A stretch of 64,000 nt of DNA from Anaeropeptidivorans aminofermentans (GTDB taxonomy: Bacteria; Bacillota; Clostridia; Lachnospirales; UBA5962): assembly GCF_940670685.1 (NCBI RefSeq), contig NZ_OW711693.1, forward strand, positions 1,116,001 to 1,180,000, in the 5' to 3' direction. A program made the position numbers and the translations under genes. Every line of letters begins with the position of its first letter. The stretch's first letter is position 1. The notes beneath the pieces are model-generated. The model worked only from the letters and a program-made list of their open reading frames with translations. It did no database searches and was not told the origin of the DNA. Positions 1 through 8,453 of the stretch are shown here, piece by piece.

Positions 1-1
1 A

Positions 2-637
2 GGGCCTTCCGGCTGCGGAAAGAGCACCGTTTCAAGACTTATTGCCAGGTTCTGGGATGTGGATAAGGGGTGTGTTAAAATCGGAGGAATAGACGTTAAA
101 ACCCTTGACCCCGAGCATTTAATGAGCTATATGTCCTTTGTTTTTCAAGATGTTGTTCTGTTTAATGACACGATTTATAACAATATCCGTATAGGCAATT
201 TAAACGCCGCCGAAGAAGAGGTTATGGAAGCCGCGAAGGCCGCATGCTGTGACGATTTTGTAAATCTCCTTCCAGAAGGGTATAATACGATGCTCGGAGA
301 AAACGGAAGCACCCTTTCAGGGGGAGAGCGCCAGAGAATCTCTATAGCAAGGGCCCTTTTAAAGAATGCCCCTATTGTGCTTCTTGATGAGGCTACAGCC
401 TCTTTGGACCCTGAAAATGAAGAATATATCCAGCAGGCTATTTCAAAGCTGATATACGGCAAAACCGTTATTGTAATAGCCCATCGCTTAAGAACCATAG
501 TGGGGGCTGATAAAATAATCGTCCTTCAAGAGGGCAGACTTGAAGAACAAGGTACCCATGAGGAGCTTATAGCTAAAAAAGGCCTTTATGAAAAACTTTA
601 TCATATCCAGCAGGAAAGCTTAGGCTGGAGCGTATAA
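2..637 (+). CDS. ABC exporter ATP-binding domain, C-terminal part (truncated by window edge)
   Basis: The frame is open from base 2, so the gene starts upstream of the window. The visible part is a complete ATP-binding domain of the exporter (MsbA/MDR-like) class. It has Walker A GPSGCGKST at once, then a Q-loop (FVFQDVVLFNDTI), the ABC signature LSGGERQRISIARAL, Walker B IVLLDEATASLD and the switch region IAHRLRTI. The domain would hydrolyse ATP to drive export by membrane segments that lie outside the window, so the substrate cannot be inferred. An intrinsic terminator follows about 14 bases after the stop, so this is the last gene of its operon. Confidence 0.93.
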   Translation, partial: GPSGCGKSTVSRLIARFWDVDKGCVKIGGIDVKTLDPEHLMSYMSFVFQDVVLFNDTIYNNIRIGNLNAAEEEVMEAAKAACCDDFVNLLPEGYNTMLGENGSTLSGGERQRISIARALLKNAPIVLLDEATASLDPENEEYIQQAISKLIYGKTVIVIAHRLRTIVGADKIIVLQEGRLEEQGTHEELIAKKGLYEKLYHIQQESLGWSV

Positions 638-650
638 AATATTATAAGCA

Positions 651-676
651 AAACCCCTGTGAATACAGGGGTTTTT
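651..676 (+). terminator. Intrinsic terminator of the ABC exporter gene
   Basis: A perfect 10-bp stem (AAACCCCTGT / ACAGGGGTTT) with a GAAT loop and a T-run begins 14 bases after the stop codon. Confidence 0.85.
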
Positions 677-736
677 AAGTATACTTATAATAAATATCTT
701 AAGTTTTTGGCAATTTGTAAGCCTGTAACCCCTTTT

Positions 737-838
737 TAAGTGAGCGTTTTCTTATGGTTATCAAACTTATTTTTGTTTGGTAACCATAAGCCTGCTGAGA
801 ATAGGCTTTTGCTGCTTCTTCATAATAAATTTACTATA
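737..838. repeat. Family B repeat, right-end module
   Basis: It contains the stem CTTATGGTTA...TAACCATAAG with a loop ending in TTTTTGTTTGG, then GGCTTTTGCTGCTTCTT and the end AAATTTACTATA. The same order of modules (GTTATCAA..TTTTTTGTTTGGTAA, then TTTTTGTTACT or TTGTTGCTTC, then a TIR-like end) recurs near 26.72-26.80 kb and 29.07-29.17 kb. A second AGTAAA-type end (ACAGTAAACTCG) abuts it. The rest of the 638-1163 gap shows no convincing gene apart from the possible remnant at 960-1100. Confidence 0.6.
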
Positions 839-959
839 CAGTAAACTCGTTTAAGTGGAATTTACCGCTTAAATGACCAACTGTAGCAAAGCCTTAAGTC
901 TGATAATGAAGGTTTTATTAAAAGGAAAATTAAGGCTTGATATTCTATAGGGCTTATGA

Positions 960-1100
960 TTAAATAAGGTTGTGTTCACGCAAATCTAAACAAGCATCTA
1001 AAAGAGCATTATTACGCACAGGGTCAGTATCTCCTAATGTATATACTACTTTTCCTACGCTGTATGAATAAGTAGTTTGTCGGCTAAATACCACCTCTTT
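960..1100 (-). pseudogene. Possible remnant of an unknown gene
   Basis: The minus frame ending at 960 reads a protein-like tail, VVYTLGDTDPVRNNAL followed by LDACLDLREHNLI, before TAA. It has no clear ribosome binding site and no upstream continuation, and overlaps the leader of the epimerase gene. The family was not recognised. It could be a chance frame. Confidence 0.22.
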
Positions 1101-1163
1101 TATCTGTATGCTTATATAGTGGGAACACGTGTTAAGGAAATTCAGCTTGCAGGGAGGCAGCAA

Positions 1164-2330
1164 ATGAAGAAAGTAAAAGTGCTCAGTGTCTTTGGAACAC
1201 GTCCTGAGGCCATAAAAATGGCTCCTTTAATAAAAGAAATAGAAAAAGATGAAAGCCTTGAAAGCCTTGTTTGCGTAACGGCCCAGCATAGGGACATGCT
1301 TGACCAGGTGATGGATATATTTGATTTAAAGGCCAACGTGGACCTTGATATCATGCAGAAGAGCCAAACCCTTACGGATATAACCACAAGGGCGTTAATC
1401 GGCCTTGAAGGGGCATTTAAAGCGCTTAAACCGGACCTTGTTCTTGTGCATGGGGACACTACCACGACCTTTGCGGCAGGGCTTGCGGCCTTTTATTCTA
1501 AGATAGCTGTAGGGCATGTAGAAGCAGGCCTTAGAACATACGATAAATATCAGCCCTTTCCTGAGGAAATGAACAGAAAGCTTACAACCGCCTTAGCGGA
1601 TTTATATTTTGCTCCTACGCCTTATTCAAGGAATAATCTTTTAAAGGAGAATATCCCTGAAAAAAATATTTTTGTTACGGGAAATACGGCAATCGACTGT
1701 TTAAGCCTTACGATTTCAGATGAGTATGAATTTATGGAGAAATCCTTAAATCACATTAACTTTGAAGGAAAGCGCATCATCACCATGACCGCCCACAGGA
1801 GAGAAAATATTGGTGAACCCCTCGAGGCTATATGCAAAGCCGTAAAAAGGATTGTTGAAGATAATGAGGATATTGAAGTTATATATCCTGTCCATTCAAA
1901 CCCTGCTGTAAGAGAAACAGCGGAAAGAATTCTTGATGGAAATAAAAGAATACATCTTCTGAATCCCCTTGATATAAAGGATATGCATAACTTAATGAAT
2001 AAATCTTATTTTGTTATGACAGATTCCGGCGGCCTTCAAGAAGAGGTTCCGTCAATGGGTAAACCTGTTCTTGTTCTCAGAAATGTTACGGAAAGACCGG
2101 AAGGGGTTGAAGCAGGAACCCTTAAAATTGCCGGTGTTGAAGAAGATAAAATATATGAAATGGCTTCAACCCTTCTCCATGATGAAAAAATATATTCGGA
2201 AATGGCAATTGCTAAAAACCCCTTTGGCGACGGTTTTGCTTCAAGACGTATTGTAGAAGCGATAAAGTATCATTTTGGCATTATAAATGAAAGACCTTTG
2301 GATTATACAGTAAATCAACTTGAAAATTAA
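1164..2330 (+). CDS. wecB: UDP-N-acetylglucosamine 2-epimerase (non-hydrolysing)
   Basis: The 388-residue product interconverts UDP-GlcNAc and UDP-ManNAc in the cytoplasm, providing ManNAc for wall teichoic acid or other envelope polysaccharides. Family motifs are GTRPEAIK at the N-terminus, HGDTTTT and GHVEAGLRT, AHRREN mid-protein, and DSGGLQEE plus TERPEG near the C-terminus, spanning the usual WecB/MnaA length. The ATG at 1164 is chosen because AGGGAGG lies 7 bases before it; the longer open frame from 1077 lacks a ribosome site and family similarity. A TagA/WecG-type glycosyltransferase, a possible downstream user of UDP-ManNAc, is encoded at 36.4 kb. The gene stands alone and is followed by a terminator. 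Confidence 0.96.
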   Translation: MKKVKVLSVFGTRPEAIKMAPLIKEIEKDESLESLVCVTAQHRDMLDQVMDIFDLKANVDLDIMQKSQTLTDITTRALIGLEGAFKALKPDLVLVHGDTTTTFAAGLAAFYSKIAVGHVEAGLRTYDKYQPFPEEMNRKLTTALADLYFAPTPYSRNNLLKENIPEKNIFVTGNTAIDCLSLTISDEYEFMEKSLNHINFEGKRIITMTAHRRENIGEPLEAICKAVKRIVEDNEDIEVIYPVHSNPAVRETAERILDGNKRIHLLNPLDIKDMHNLMNKSYFVMTDSGGLQEEVPSMGKPVLVLRNVTERPEGVEAGTLKIAGVEEDKIYEMASTLLHDEKIYSEMAIAKNPFGDGFASRRIVEAIKYHFGIINERPLDYTVNQLEN

Positions 2331-2989
2331 GATATAGAAGCGAATTTGAAAATGATATAAGAGTTAGATGAAAAAGAACTGATGCAAAATAAATTTTGCA
2401 TCAGCTCTTTTTTTTTCATTGTGAAAAGGTATGCATCTGGAGAACAAGGGAACTGTGCTTACAGTAAATTTCTTATTAAATTAAAGAAGGAATAAACCCT
2501 GATTCTCTAAAGAAAATATAGATTTATGTACATTAATCTTGAACAGGTACTCTCTAAGCTCACAGGGCATATTTGAACCCTATCTGCCCTGTTTTCTAAG
2601 TAAAGTATCTTTTGTATTACTTAAAAACACGGATTTTCTTTGGAGTGCCTTTATACTGCAATAGATAATGAAGCTTTCAATATAAATCAAATAAAGGAAA
2701 TTTTATAAAATACGAATTATTATATTTTTCTAAATCGCGTTTTTGCGCCCTTATGAATATACGGTTTTGTTCCTATTTGACATTATCTCTTAAAGATACC
2801 CTGTAAATTTAAGGGTGAGATTCAAATTTGTAAAACAAAGTCAAATTTTATTGGGAAAGTGTGCATGATAAAATTAAAATGGAAATATTTTAAAATTAAT
2901 TTTATAGACAGGCAACATTTATTTGCCTATTCATAAAATGTACTATGAAACAGAGCCTTAAAGGCTTAAATATTAAGGAGGCTAATATT
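2331..2989. other. Long AT-rich intergenic region
   Basis: After the wecB terminator there is a reversed family B end at 2456-2505 (ACAGTAAATTTCTTATT, then GAAGGAATAAACCC and ATTCTC), similar to the one at 7276-7325. The remainder is AT-rich with no supported gene. It includes the unmapped promoter of the small gene at 2990. Confidence 0.5.
2375..2418 (+). terminator. Intrinsic terminator of wecB
   Basis: A long stem (CTGATGCAAAAT / ATTTTGCATCAG) is followed by nine T. Confidence 0.9.
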
Positions 2990-3130
2990 ATGGTACATGG
3001 ATATAATTGTGGAAACAGTGGCGGCTCAGACAATATGATGAACTTTTTATTAATGATGATGCTTTTTCCAGATCTTTTCCAAGGAAATAACATGCTTTTA
3101 ATGCTCATGTTAATGGGCGGAATGTTCTAA
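2990..3130 (+). CDS. 46-residue Met-rich hydrophobic protein
   Basis: The start at 2990 is fixed by AAGGAGG eight bases upstream; the longer frame from 2945 has no such site. The protein has a short polar Gly/Asn/Ser head with one Cys (HGYNCGNSGGSDN), then two hydrophobic stretches very rich in Met and Leu (FLLMMMLFP and MLLMLMLMGGMF) separated by DLFQGNN. A strong terminator follows at once, so it is a one-gene unit. The family was not recognised. Small Gly-headed hydrophobic proteins occur among sporulation-specific proteins of Firmicutes, but that role here is only a suggestion. Confidence 0.7.
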   Translation: MVHGYNCGNSGGSDNMMNFLLMMMLFPDLFQGNNMLLMLMLMGGMF

Positions 3131-3141
3131 CAAAGCTTAAG

Positions 3142-3173
3142 ATATCGGCAAGGCAATGCTTTGCCGATTTTTA
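3142..3173 (+). terminator. Intrinsic terminator of the small Met-rich gene
   Basis: The stem ATCGGCAAGGC / GCTTTGCCGAT (one wobble pair) has loop AAT and a following T-run. Confidence 0.88.
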
Positions 3174-3556
3174 TTAAAATAAGAAAGGAGTGATGCTTTT
3201 TAATATTCAGACGATATCTGTATACTTAACAAATAGGATTTTGTGAGGATACAGATTTTTGATAATTGCCGTATGATCTTTACAAAGGCGCTTTATATCA
3301 TTCATCTTGAATAAGGAAGAAGGTGGATATTAATAAGACTTACTTTCGATTTTTCGTATATTAAAGGGTAGGGTAAGTATAATTGACGTATTTTGTAGCA
3401 AATTACACAACGAAAGTGGGGTTTGATTTACAGAATATTAACAAAGTATCAATAAAATATTAATAACTTTAGGGTACTATATAATTAGTGCTAAGTTAAG
3501 ATAAAATTTACTTAAGAAATATTGATATTTTGTTTTGATATACGAAGGGAGAAAAT
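3174..3556. other. AT-rich spacer upstream of the coiled-coil gene
   Basis: No gene is supported here. An AAGAAAGGAGTGATG near 3181-3195 looks like a ribosome site and start, but the frame closes quickly. Confidence 0.4.
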
Positions 3557-4105
3557 ATGATTAGAATCGTTGGAGGTCTTTTGGTTTTGTCTATGCTATC
3601 AGGAATAGAAAGACACGATGTGAATCTTATAGCATATGAATTATATAAATCAAAGACAGCAATCTTTGATAATCTTGAGAGAGATTATGATGTCGTTGAT
3701 AAAGCATATACGGAAAAGGATATAGAATCTATAATGTCAGATATGGATCATAACAAGAGGTATATTTCGGAACTTATAGATAAGAAAAAGAACAGTTTGG
3801 CTCGCATTGAAAATATACTTAAAGAAAAAGCAGATAACAAAATTTATTTAACGAAAGGCCAGATCGATAAGTTTAATGAATTTTCCAAGCTTTGCGAAGA
3901 AGAAAGGGGAAATGTGCAGAACTCTTTAGAGCTTATAACAAATATTGAGCTTAATGATATTCAAAAGCACATGCTACATAAGGACATAGATTACGATTAT
4001 ATTTACCGTGAACTCTATAATATAGTAAAAGGCCAAAACGATATAATAGAATACCTTAATAAAATAATCAGAGAAGCAGATAACACAATAGAAATATTAT
4101 GCTGA
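3557..4105 (+). CDS. Coiled-coil protein of unknown function (182 aa)
   Basis: An AAGGGAG ribosome site precedes the ATG. The product starts with a short hydrophobic stretch (MIRIVGGLLVLSMLSGI), which may be a weak membrane anchor or signal. It continues as a charged, heptad-like helical protein rich in Glu, Lys, Asp and Ile, with a single Cys as the last residue. No catalytic motif or known family was recognised. It is monocistronic: a 380-base AT-rich spacer precedes it and a terminator follows. Confidence 0.8.
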   Translation: MIRIVGGLLVLSMLSGIERHDVNLIAYELYKSKTAIFDNLERDYDVVDKAYTEKDIESIMSDMDHNKRYISELIDKKKNSLARIENILKEKADNKIYLTKGQIDKFNEFSKLCEEERGNVQNSLELITNIELNDIQKHMLHKDIDYDYIYRELYNIVKGQNDIIEYLNKIIREADNTIEILC

Positions 4106-4130
4106 TAATCAAAAATAGTTAAAAATTATA

Positions 4131-4162
4131 AGACCATCCTGAAAATTTCAGGATGGTCTTTG
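4131..4162 (+). terminator. Intrinsic terminator
   Basis: AGACCATCCTGAAA / TTTCAGGATGGTCT forms a perfect stem just after the coiled-coil gene. Confidence 0.85.
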
Positions 4163-4279
4163 ATGTAATAGTGAGACAGCCCATTGCAGTCTTTATATAA
4201 AGCATATATGAGCGAATTAGGTATAATAATCCTAAACGTAAGTTCTGCGAATACATTTCTTTTAGTGAAATATATTCGT

Positions 4280-4310
4280 GAAGAAAATTAAGCATAGCTT
4301 AATTTTCTTC
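4280..4310 (-). terminator. Perfect hairpin downstream of the coat-like gene
   Basis: A 14-bp perfect stem (GAAGAAAATTAAGC / GCTTAATTTTCTTC) with loop ATA lies 48 bases past the stop of the minus-strand coat-like gene. It lacks a long U-tract, so terminator is the likely but not certain role. Confidence 0.5.
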
Positions 4311-4357
4311 ATACGATAGCATGAGGGTTTAATAAGCTAAATGCTGCTAAATATTTT

Positions 4358-4828
4358 TTATACAGAAGTACGTGCGAAGCAAACAATCTGGCAGATAGGT
4401 ATTTCACATACGCTGCCCATCCAGTTGTTATTGCAGCCGCAATCTCTTGTATTGGATCCTTTGCAGCATCCGCATCCGCAGCCGCAGTCACAGCTGCTTC
4501 CGCTTCCGCCCCAGTTATTCCAGCTGTTACTCCAGTTATTCCAGCCGCTGTTCCAGTTGTTCCAGCCGCTGTTCCAATTATTCCAGCCGCTTCCTGAGGA
4601 ACAGCCGCCGCCTCTGCCGCGTCCCCAGCCATCGAATCCACTGCAGCTTGAACCTATTGGACAAGCTGGAGGTGCACCTACAGATACGATAAGTTTTATG
4701 CAGCCGCAATCTACGCTTGCTAAAACGCCGGTAAAGCCATCGCCTGAAAGACCTCCGCTTGATGTAAATACAGTAATTGTCTGCCCTATACATGCTTTGA
4801 GACTGTTAACTAAACAAGAATTAGACAT
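4358..4828 (-). CDS. Spore-coat-like protein with Trp/Asn repeats and Cys-rich tail
   Basis: The 156-residue product has three parts. Residues 1-55 form an ordered domain (ACIGQTITVFTSSGGLSG, then GFTGVLASVDCGCIKLIVS) like the small beta-barrel head of some clostridial coat proteins. Residues 65-110 are a Gly/Ser/Trp/Asn-rich run with tandem NNWNSGW units. The tail is Cys-rich (CDCGCGCGCC). An AAGGAG site lies eight bases before the ATG. Such composition is typical of cross-linked spore surface proteins, but assignment to coat or exosporium is inference. The antisense frames over this low-complexity stretch are shadows. Confidence 0.78.
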   Translation of the reverse strand: MSNSCLVNSLKACIGQTITVFTSSGGLSGDGFTGVLASVDCGCIKLIVSVGAPPACPIGSSCSGFDGWGRGRGGGCSSGSGWNNWNSGWNNWNSGWNNWSNSWNNWGGSGSSCDCGCGCGCCKGSNTRDCGCNNNWMGSVCEIPICQIVCFARTSV

Positions 4829-4913
4829 GTTGGCACTCCTTTCGATAAGAATTAGATTATATATAGCTTAGGTTTTCTTATCTTAAGTAATAATCAATAC
4901 TGCTGTGATAATT

Positions 4914-5030
4914 ACCCTTAACAAGCCTTTGAAAAGCTTGTTAAATATAGGGTTAGTGCTCACTTGAAAAAGATTTGCAAGCCTTTATTTTTTAGCTTAC
5001 GCTTGCATCTTTTTCAAGTTCGCTTAGTAT
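4914..5030. repeat. Family D double-hairpin repeat, copy 1
   Basis: Two adjacent hairpins are present. The first is ACCCTTAACAAGC...GCTTGTTA..AGGGT. The second is CTTGAAAAAGAT..GCAAGC...GCTTGCATCTTTTTCAAG. Both are followed by TTCGCTTAGTATA. A diverged copy with compensating arm changes lies at 17526-17628. The rest of the gap between 4829 and 5217 has no supported gene. Confidence 0.6.
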
Positions 5031-5216
5031 AAATAGTAAAGCCTGGAGGATAATTTGAAAAAGTAATAACAGACAGTATTAGTACATACTATGAAATGTA
5101 GGACACACTTGCTACTAAAAACTATTAAATTAAGCAAGAATTTTCTCGTCAGTAAATAATGTCCGAGGTGGTTTAAATACTTATTTTAAAGCTTGCGGAT
5201 AGGCCTTGATTCAAAT

Positions 5217-5244
5217 AAAAAGGAGCCGGTTAACCGGCTCCTTT
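5217..5244 (-). terminator. Intrinsic terminator of the second binding-lipoprotein gene
   Basis: AAAAGGAGCCGGTT / AACCGGCTCCTTTT is a perfect palindromic stem about 20 bases past the minus-strand stop at 5265. Confidence 0.9.
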
Positions 5245-5264
5245 TACCATTTAATTTAATCTAT

Positions 5265-6872
5265 TTATTCTGCCCAGAAAACTCTATTAAAATAAAGTGT
5301 TCCTGAGGGGCTTACTTCAACGCCGCCTAAATTTGCATTATAGGCCCTTTTTACGGTGTTTTGGTAAAGGGGTATCTGAGGCGTATTTGCGTTGAGAAGG
5401 GCATTGATTTGTTTTAAATAGCCTTCTCTTTCGGTTTCATCGATAGTTGAAGAAGCCTTGTCAATTAAGGCATCGACTTCAGGCAGATTTGTTCTTGAAC
5501 GGTTGGAAGCGTTTATGGATTTTGAATGGAAAACGCCTTCAAGATATGCCAATATGGTGCTTGAAGTATAGTTTCCTATGGCGGCTTCATAGTTTCCTCT
5601 GGATGTTTCGTCAAGATATGTTGCTAAATCCATACGCTCTATATTCATGGTTATGCCAAGCTCCAATAAATTTGCCTGTATTACTTCTGCGCATCTTGCT
5701 TTCTGATCGTTTGAGCATATAACTGAAAAACTTACGGTAGCAGGGTCGATACCTGATTCGCTTAAATACTGTTTTGCCTTTTCAAGGTCATAGCTATTTA
5801 AGTTTTCATCTGTTTCCCCCATAAATCCTATCGGCGTTTGATTATATACGGGGTCTGCGAGATTATCAAGAGCCGCTGCCACAAGGGCCTCTTTATCAAT
5901 GGCACAGTCTAAAGCCTTTCTGAAAAGCTCATTGTTAAAGGGGGCCTTATCATTATTAATCATCATATAGTTGTGTTCTGTTCCGGGAGCCATCAGTACA
6001 GTTATTTCAGGGAGAGATTCAAGGCGGGGAATATCGGTTGTGGCAACTTCAATAATAAAATCGGCGTCGCCTGTTTCAAGAGCAATTGTTCTTGATGCTC
6101 CTTCGGGAATAACTTTCCAAGTCATATTTTGGATATGAGCTTTATTTTCCGTATCAAAATAATCATCGAAGGCTTCAAAGGTAAGTTTATCGCCGAATAC
6201 CCATTCTTTAAATTTATAAGGTCCTGTACCAACGGGATTTGCATTAAAATCGTTTCCTGAATCTATGAGTGCTTTAGGGTAAATATAATTTCCATGATGT
6301 GCAAGGTCGTAAAGCAAGGTTGCGGAAGGCTTGGCAGTATAAAGTTTAAGGTTATACTTATCTATCACTTCAACCTTTATTACTGTTTTTGTATATTGGG
6401 CTACCTGAGGAGCTTCTCTTGAAAGGTCTAAAGAGGCCTTTACGTCATCAGCAGTTAATTCCGTACCATCGTGGAATTTAACCCCTTCTTTAAGCTTAAC
6501 ATTCCAAATATTAGGGTCGTTGGGGTCATTTTCAATGGTCTCGGCTAAATCAGGTTCCGTTTGAAGGTCCATTCTTGCTTTCATAAGGCCGTTATGGGTT
6601 AGCAGGTTCATATAGCTTCCGGCGGTTGCATTATGGCCTTCTACGGTTAAAGACGGAGTTTCATTTTCAGTGGCGATAACAATGGAATCTCTTGATGGAG
6701 AAGTTGCCGGGGGCTTTTCATTTGCTGAAGCACTGCCTGTTTCAGAAGGCTTAGCGTCAGACGATGGGGCAGGGTCGGCGGTTTTTTCCCCTTGGCTGCA
6801 GCCATAAAAAGAGCCGGATACCATAAGAGCAGCTAACAGTAAAGCTAAAACCTTGATTTTACCTCTTTTCAT
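5265..6872 (-). CDS. Family 5 substrate-binding lipoprotein of peptide/nickel-class ABC importer (copy B)
   Basis: The 535-residue SBP_bac_5 protein would be anchored outside the membrane and deliver substrate to the importer encoded upstream. It has a signal peptide with Cys at about residue 25 (FYGC, an atypical lipobox) and a Ser/Pro/Ala/Glu-rich linker. The mature domain includes the family stretch LKEGVKFHDGTELTADDVKASL and NPVGTGPYKFKEW. It is very similar over its whole length to the product of 11757-13373, so one arose by duplication of the other. It is last in the minus-strand cluster, separated from the ATPase gene by about 620 bases. Substrate (peptide, nickel chelate or other) cannot be told from sequence. 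Confidence 0.93.
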   Translation of the reverse strand: MKRGKIKVLALLLAALMVSGSFYGCSQGEKTADPAPSSDAKPSETGSASANEKPPATSPSRDSIVIATENETPSLTVEGHNATAGSYMNLLTHNGLMKARMDLQTEPDLAETIENDPNDPNIWNVKLKEGVKFHDGTELTADDVKASLDLSREAPQVAQYTKTVIKVEVIDKYNLKLYTAKPSATLLYDLAHHGNYIYPKALIDSGNDFNANPVGTGPYKFKEWVFGDKLTFEAFDDYFDTENKAHIQNMTWKVIPEGASRTIALETGDADFIIEVATTDIPRLESLPEITVLMAPGTEHNYMMINNDKAPFNNELFRKALDCAIDKEALVAAALDNLADPVYNQTPIGFMGETDENLNSYDLEKAKQYLSESGIDPATVSFSVICSNDQKARCAEVIQANLLELGITMNIERMDLATYLDETSRGNYEAAIGNYTSSTILAYLEGVFHSKSINASNRSRTNLPEVDALIDKASSTIDETEREGYLKQINALLNANTPQIPLYQNTVKRAYNANLGGVEVSPSGTLYFNRVFWAE

Positions 6873-7344
6873 AAATTCACTCCTTAGATTAAATTGCTTC
6901 CCTTGATGAAAGAAGAAGGGAATGCTGATTGCCGGTTGTAGAGATATAGTAGAGAACTTAATAAATAAATAGTTGAAATATAGGACATTAAAAAGGTTTA
7001 TAATCTATATTCCCCAATGTTTATTTTTAAGCAGCTTACTATTAGAGCAATCTAAGATAATCAAATTATACAGGAAAGTTAAAATGCAATCAATAGAGTT
7101 TTATGACAAAAGGCAGCAATTTTCATCTAAAAAAGACTCAATCAATAAATATATTAGGCTAAATGACCATAAATAGAGAGCTTATATAAATAATTTTAAA
7201 ATAATTTTGTTGAATTTGCTAATGGAGAGATTTATATGAACTTCAAAAACACGAAGGTAGCTTACATCTTTTTTCACTGTAGTAAATTTCTTATAAAGAA
7301 GGAGTAAACACCTAAATTCTCAGCTGATTTTCGGCATAAAAAAA
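6873..7344. other. Leader and spacer upstream of binding-protein gene B
   Basis: On the minus strand this is the promoter region of the gene at 5265-6872. TTCCCTT...AAGGGAA (about 6898-6922) can form a 5' leader hairpin near the start codon. A reversed family B end lies at 7276-7325 (GTAGTAAATTTCTTATAAAG, then GGAGTAAACACC and ATTCTC). A 67-codon plus-strand frame at 6973 has no ribosome site or protein-like composition. Confidence 0.45.
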
Positions 7345-7378
7345 GTTATTTTCATATACAGCAGTATATAAAAATAAC
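7345..7378 (-). terminator. Hairpin downstream of the importer ATPase operon
   Basis: GTTATTTT.ATATAC / GTATAT.AAAATAAC forms a stem; on the minus strand the sequence continues into a T-run. Together with the hairpin at 7404-7437 it separates the permease/ATPase operon from binding-protein gene B. Confidence 0.6.
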
Positions 7379-7403
7379 ATTAATTGAGATAATGGCCCTA
7401 TTA

Positions 7404-7437
7404 TCATCTTAAGGAGGATTGCTCTTCCTTAAGATGA
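7404..7437 (-). terminator. Second hairpin after the importer operon
   Basis: A perfect 12-bp stem (TCATCTTAAGGA / TCCTTAAGATGA) lies 54 bases beyond the stop of the last ATPase gene. It has no clear U-tract. Confidence 0.5.
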
Positions 7438-7490
7438 ATGAAAACTAAGATATATTTTATCTTTATATGAACAATAAGGCCAATTAATAA

Positions 7491-8453
7491 CTATTTATCT
7501 GTTAAGAAGCAAGCCACAAAGTGGTTAGGCGCAATTTCCTTAAGAGGAGGCTCCTGGCTTCTGCAAATATCCATTGCGTAGTTGCAGCGGTTTGCAAAGC
7601 GGCAGATTGGCTTTGGCTCTATAGGAGATGTAATTTCGCCTTTCAGTATGATTCGGTTGCTCTTATGACGAATATCGGGTACCGGTATAGCTGAAAGAAG
7701 AGCCTGAGTGTATGGATGCGTAGGATTCGCAAATAACGCTTCAGAAGGTGCCTTCTCTATAAGCTTACCAAGATACATAACAGCAATATCATCTGAGAAA
7801 TGATTTACAACGGAAAGGTCATGGGTAATAAACATATATGTAAGCCCCATTTTTTCCTGAAGGTCTTTCATAAGGTTCAGTATCTGTGCCTGAATAGAAA
7901 CGTCAAGAGCGGATACAGGCTCATCGCAAACGATGAATTTAGGGTTTAAAGCAAGGGCTCTGGCGATACCGATACGCTGGCGCCTTCCGCCGTCAAGCTC
8001 ATGAGGATAGGAATTTACAAGTCTCTCTGCAAGACCAACGATTTCCATAATCTCTAAAACCTTTTCAAGTCTCTTTGTCTTATCAGGTTCGATATTGTTA
8101 AGCTTAAGAGGCTCGGCGATTGTCTGGCTTACTGTCTTTCTTGGGTTTAAAGATGAGAATGGGTCCTGGAAAATGATTTGCATATCTTTACGTTTAAGAC
8201 GCATTTTCTCATCGTTATAGTTTAATATATTTTCTCCCTCAAAAAGAACCTCGCCGCCTGTAGGCTCAAGTAAACGAAGGATAGCTCGTCCCGTTGTAGA
8301 TTTTCCGCAGCCGGATTCTCCAACGACGCCGAGGGTCCTTCCTTTTTCGATTGTAAAGGTAACATCATCTACAGCGTGAAGCATACCTCTTTTAGTCTTG
8401 AAATATTTCTTGAGGTTTTTTACCTCAAGTAATTTTTTGTTTGCTTCGCTCAT
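7491..8453 (-). CDS. Peptide/nickel-class ABC importer ATPase (OppF/DppF type)
   Basis: The 320-residue cytoplasmic ATPase pairs with the product of 8450-9469 to power the importer. It has Walker [10 protein letters not shown], Walker [13 protein letters not shown], and the C-terminal oligopeptide/dipeptide signature region ([16 protein letters not shown]). The Cys residues there fit the iron-sulfur or metal site described for this subfamily. The ABC signature reads [15 protein letters not shown] instead of LSGGQ. Its ATG overlaps the stop of the preceding ATPase gene (ATGA), so translation is probably coupled. Confidence 0.94.
   Translation of the reverse strand: MSEANKKLLEVKNLKKYFKTKRGMLHAVDDVTFTIEKGRTLGVVGESGCGKSTTGRAILRLLEPTGGEVLFEGENILNYNDEKMRLKRKDMQIIFQDPFSSLNPRKTVSQTIAEPLKLNNIEPDKTKRLEKVLEIMEIVGLAERLVNSYPHELDGGRRQRIGIARALALNPKFIVCDEPVSALDVSIQAQILNLMKDLQEKMGLTYMFITHDLSVVNHFSDDIAVMYLGKLIEKAPSEALFANPTHPYTQALLSAIPVPDIRHKSNRIILKGEITSPIEPKPICRFANRCNYAMDICRSQEPPLKEIAPNHFVACFLTDK

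Noticed and set aside
4341-4871. Plus-strand Gln/Pro/Leu-rich frame over the coat-like gene
   Set aside because: Antisense of tandem Trp/Asn codons. The minus frame has the ribosome site, Cys pattern and structured N-terminal domain.
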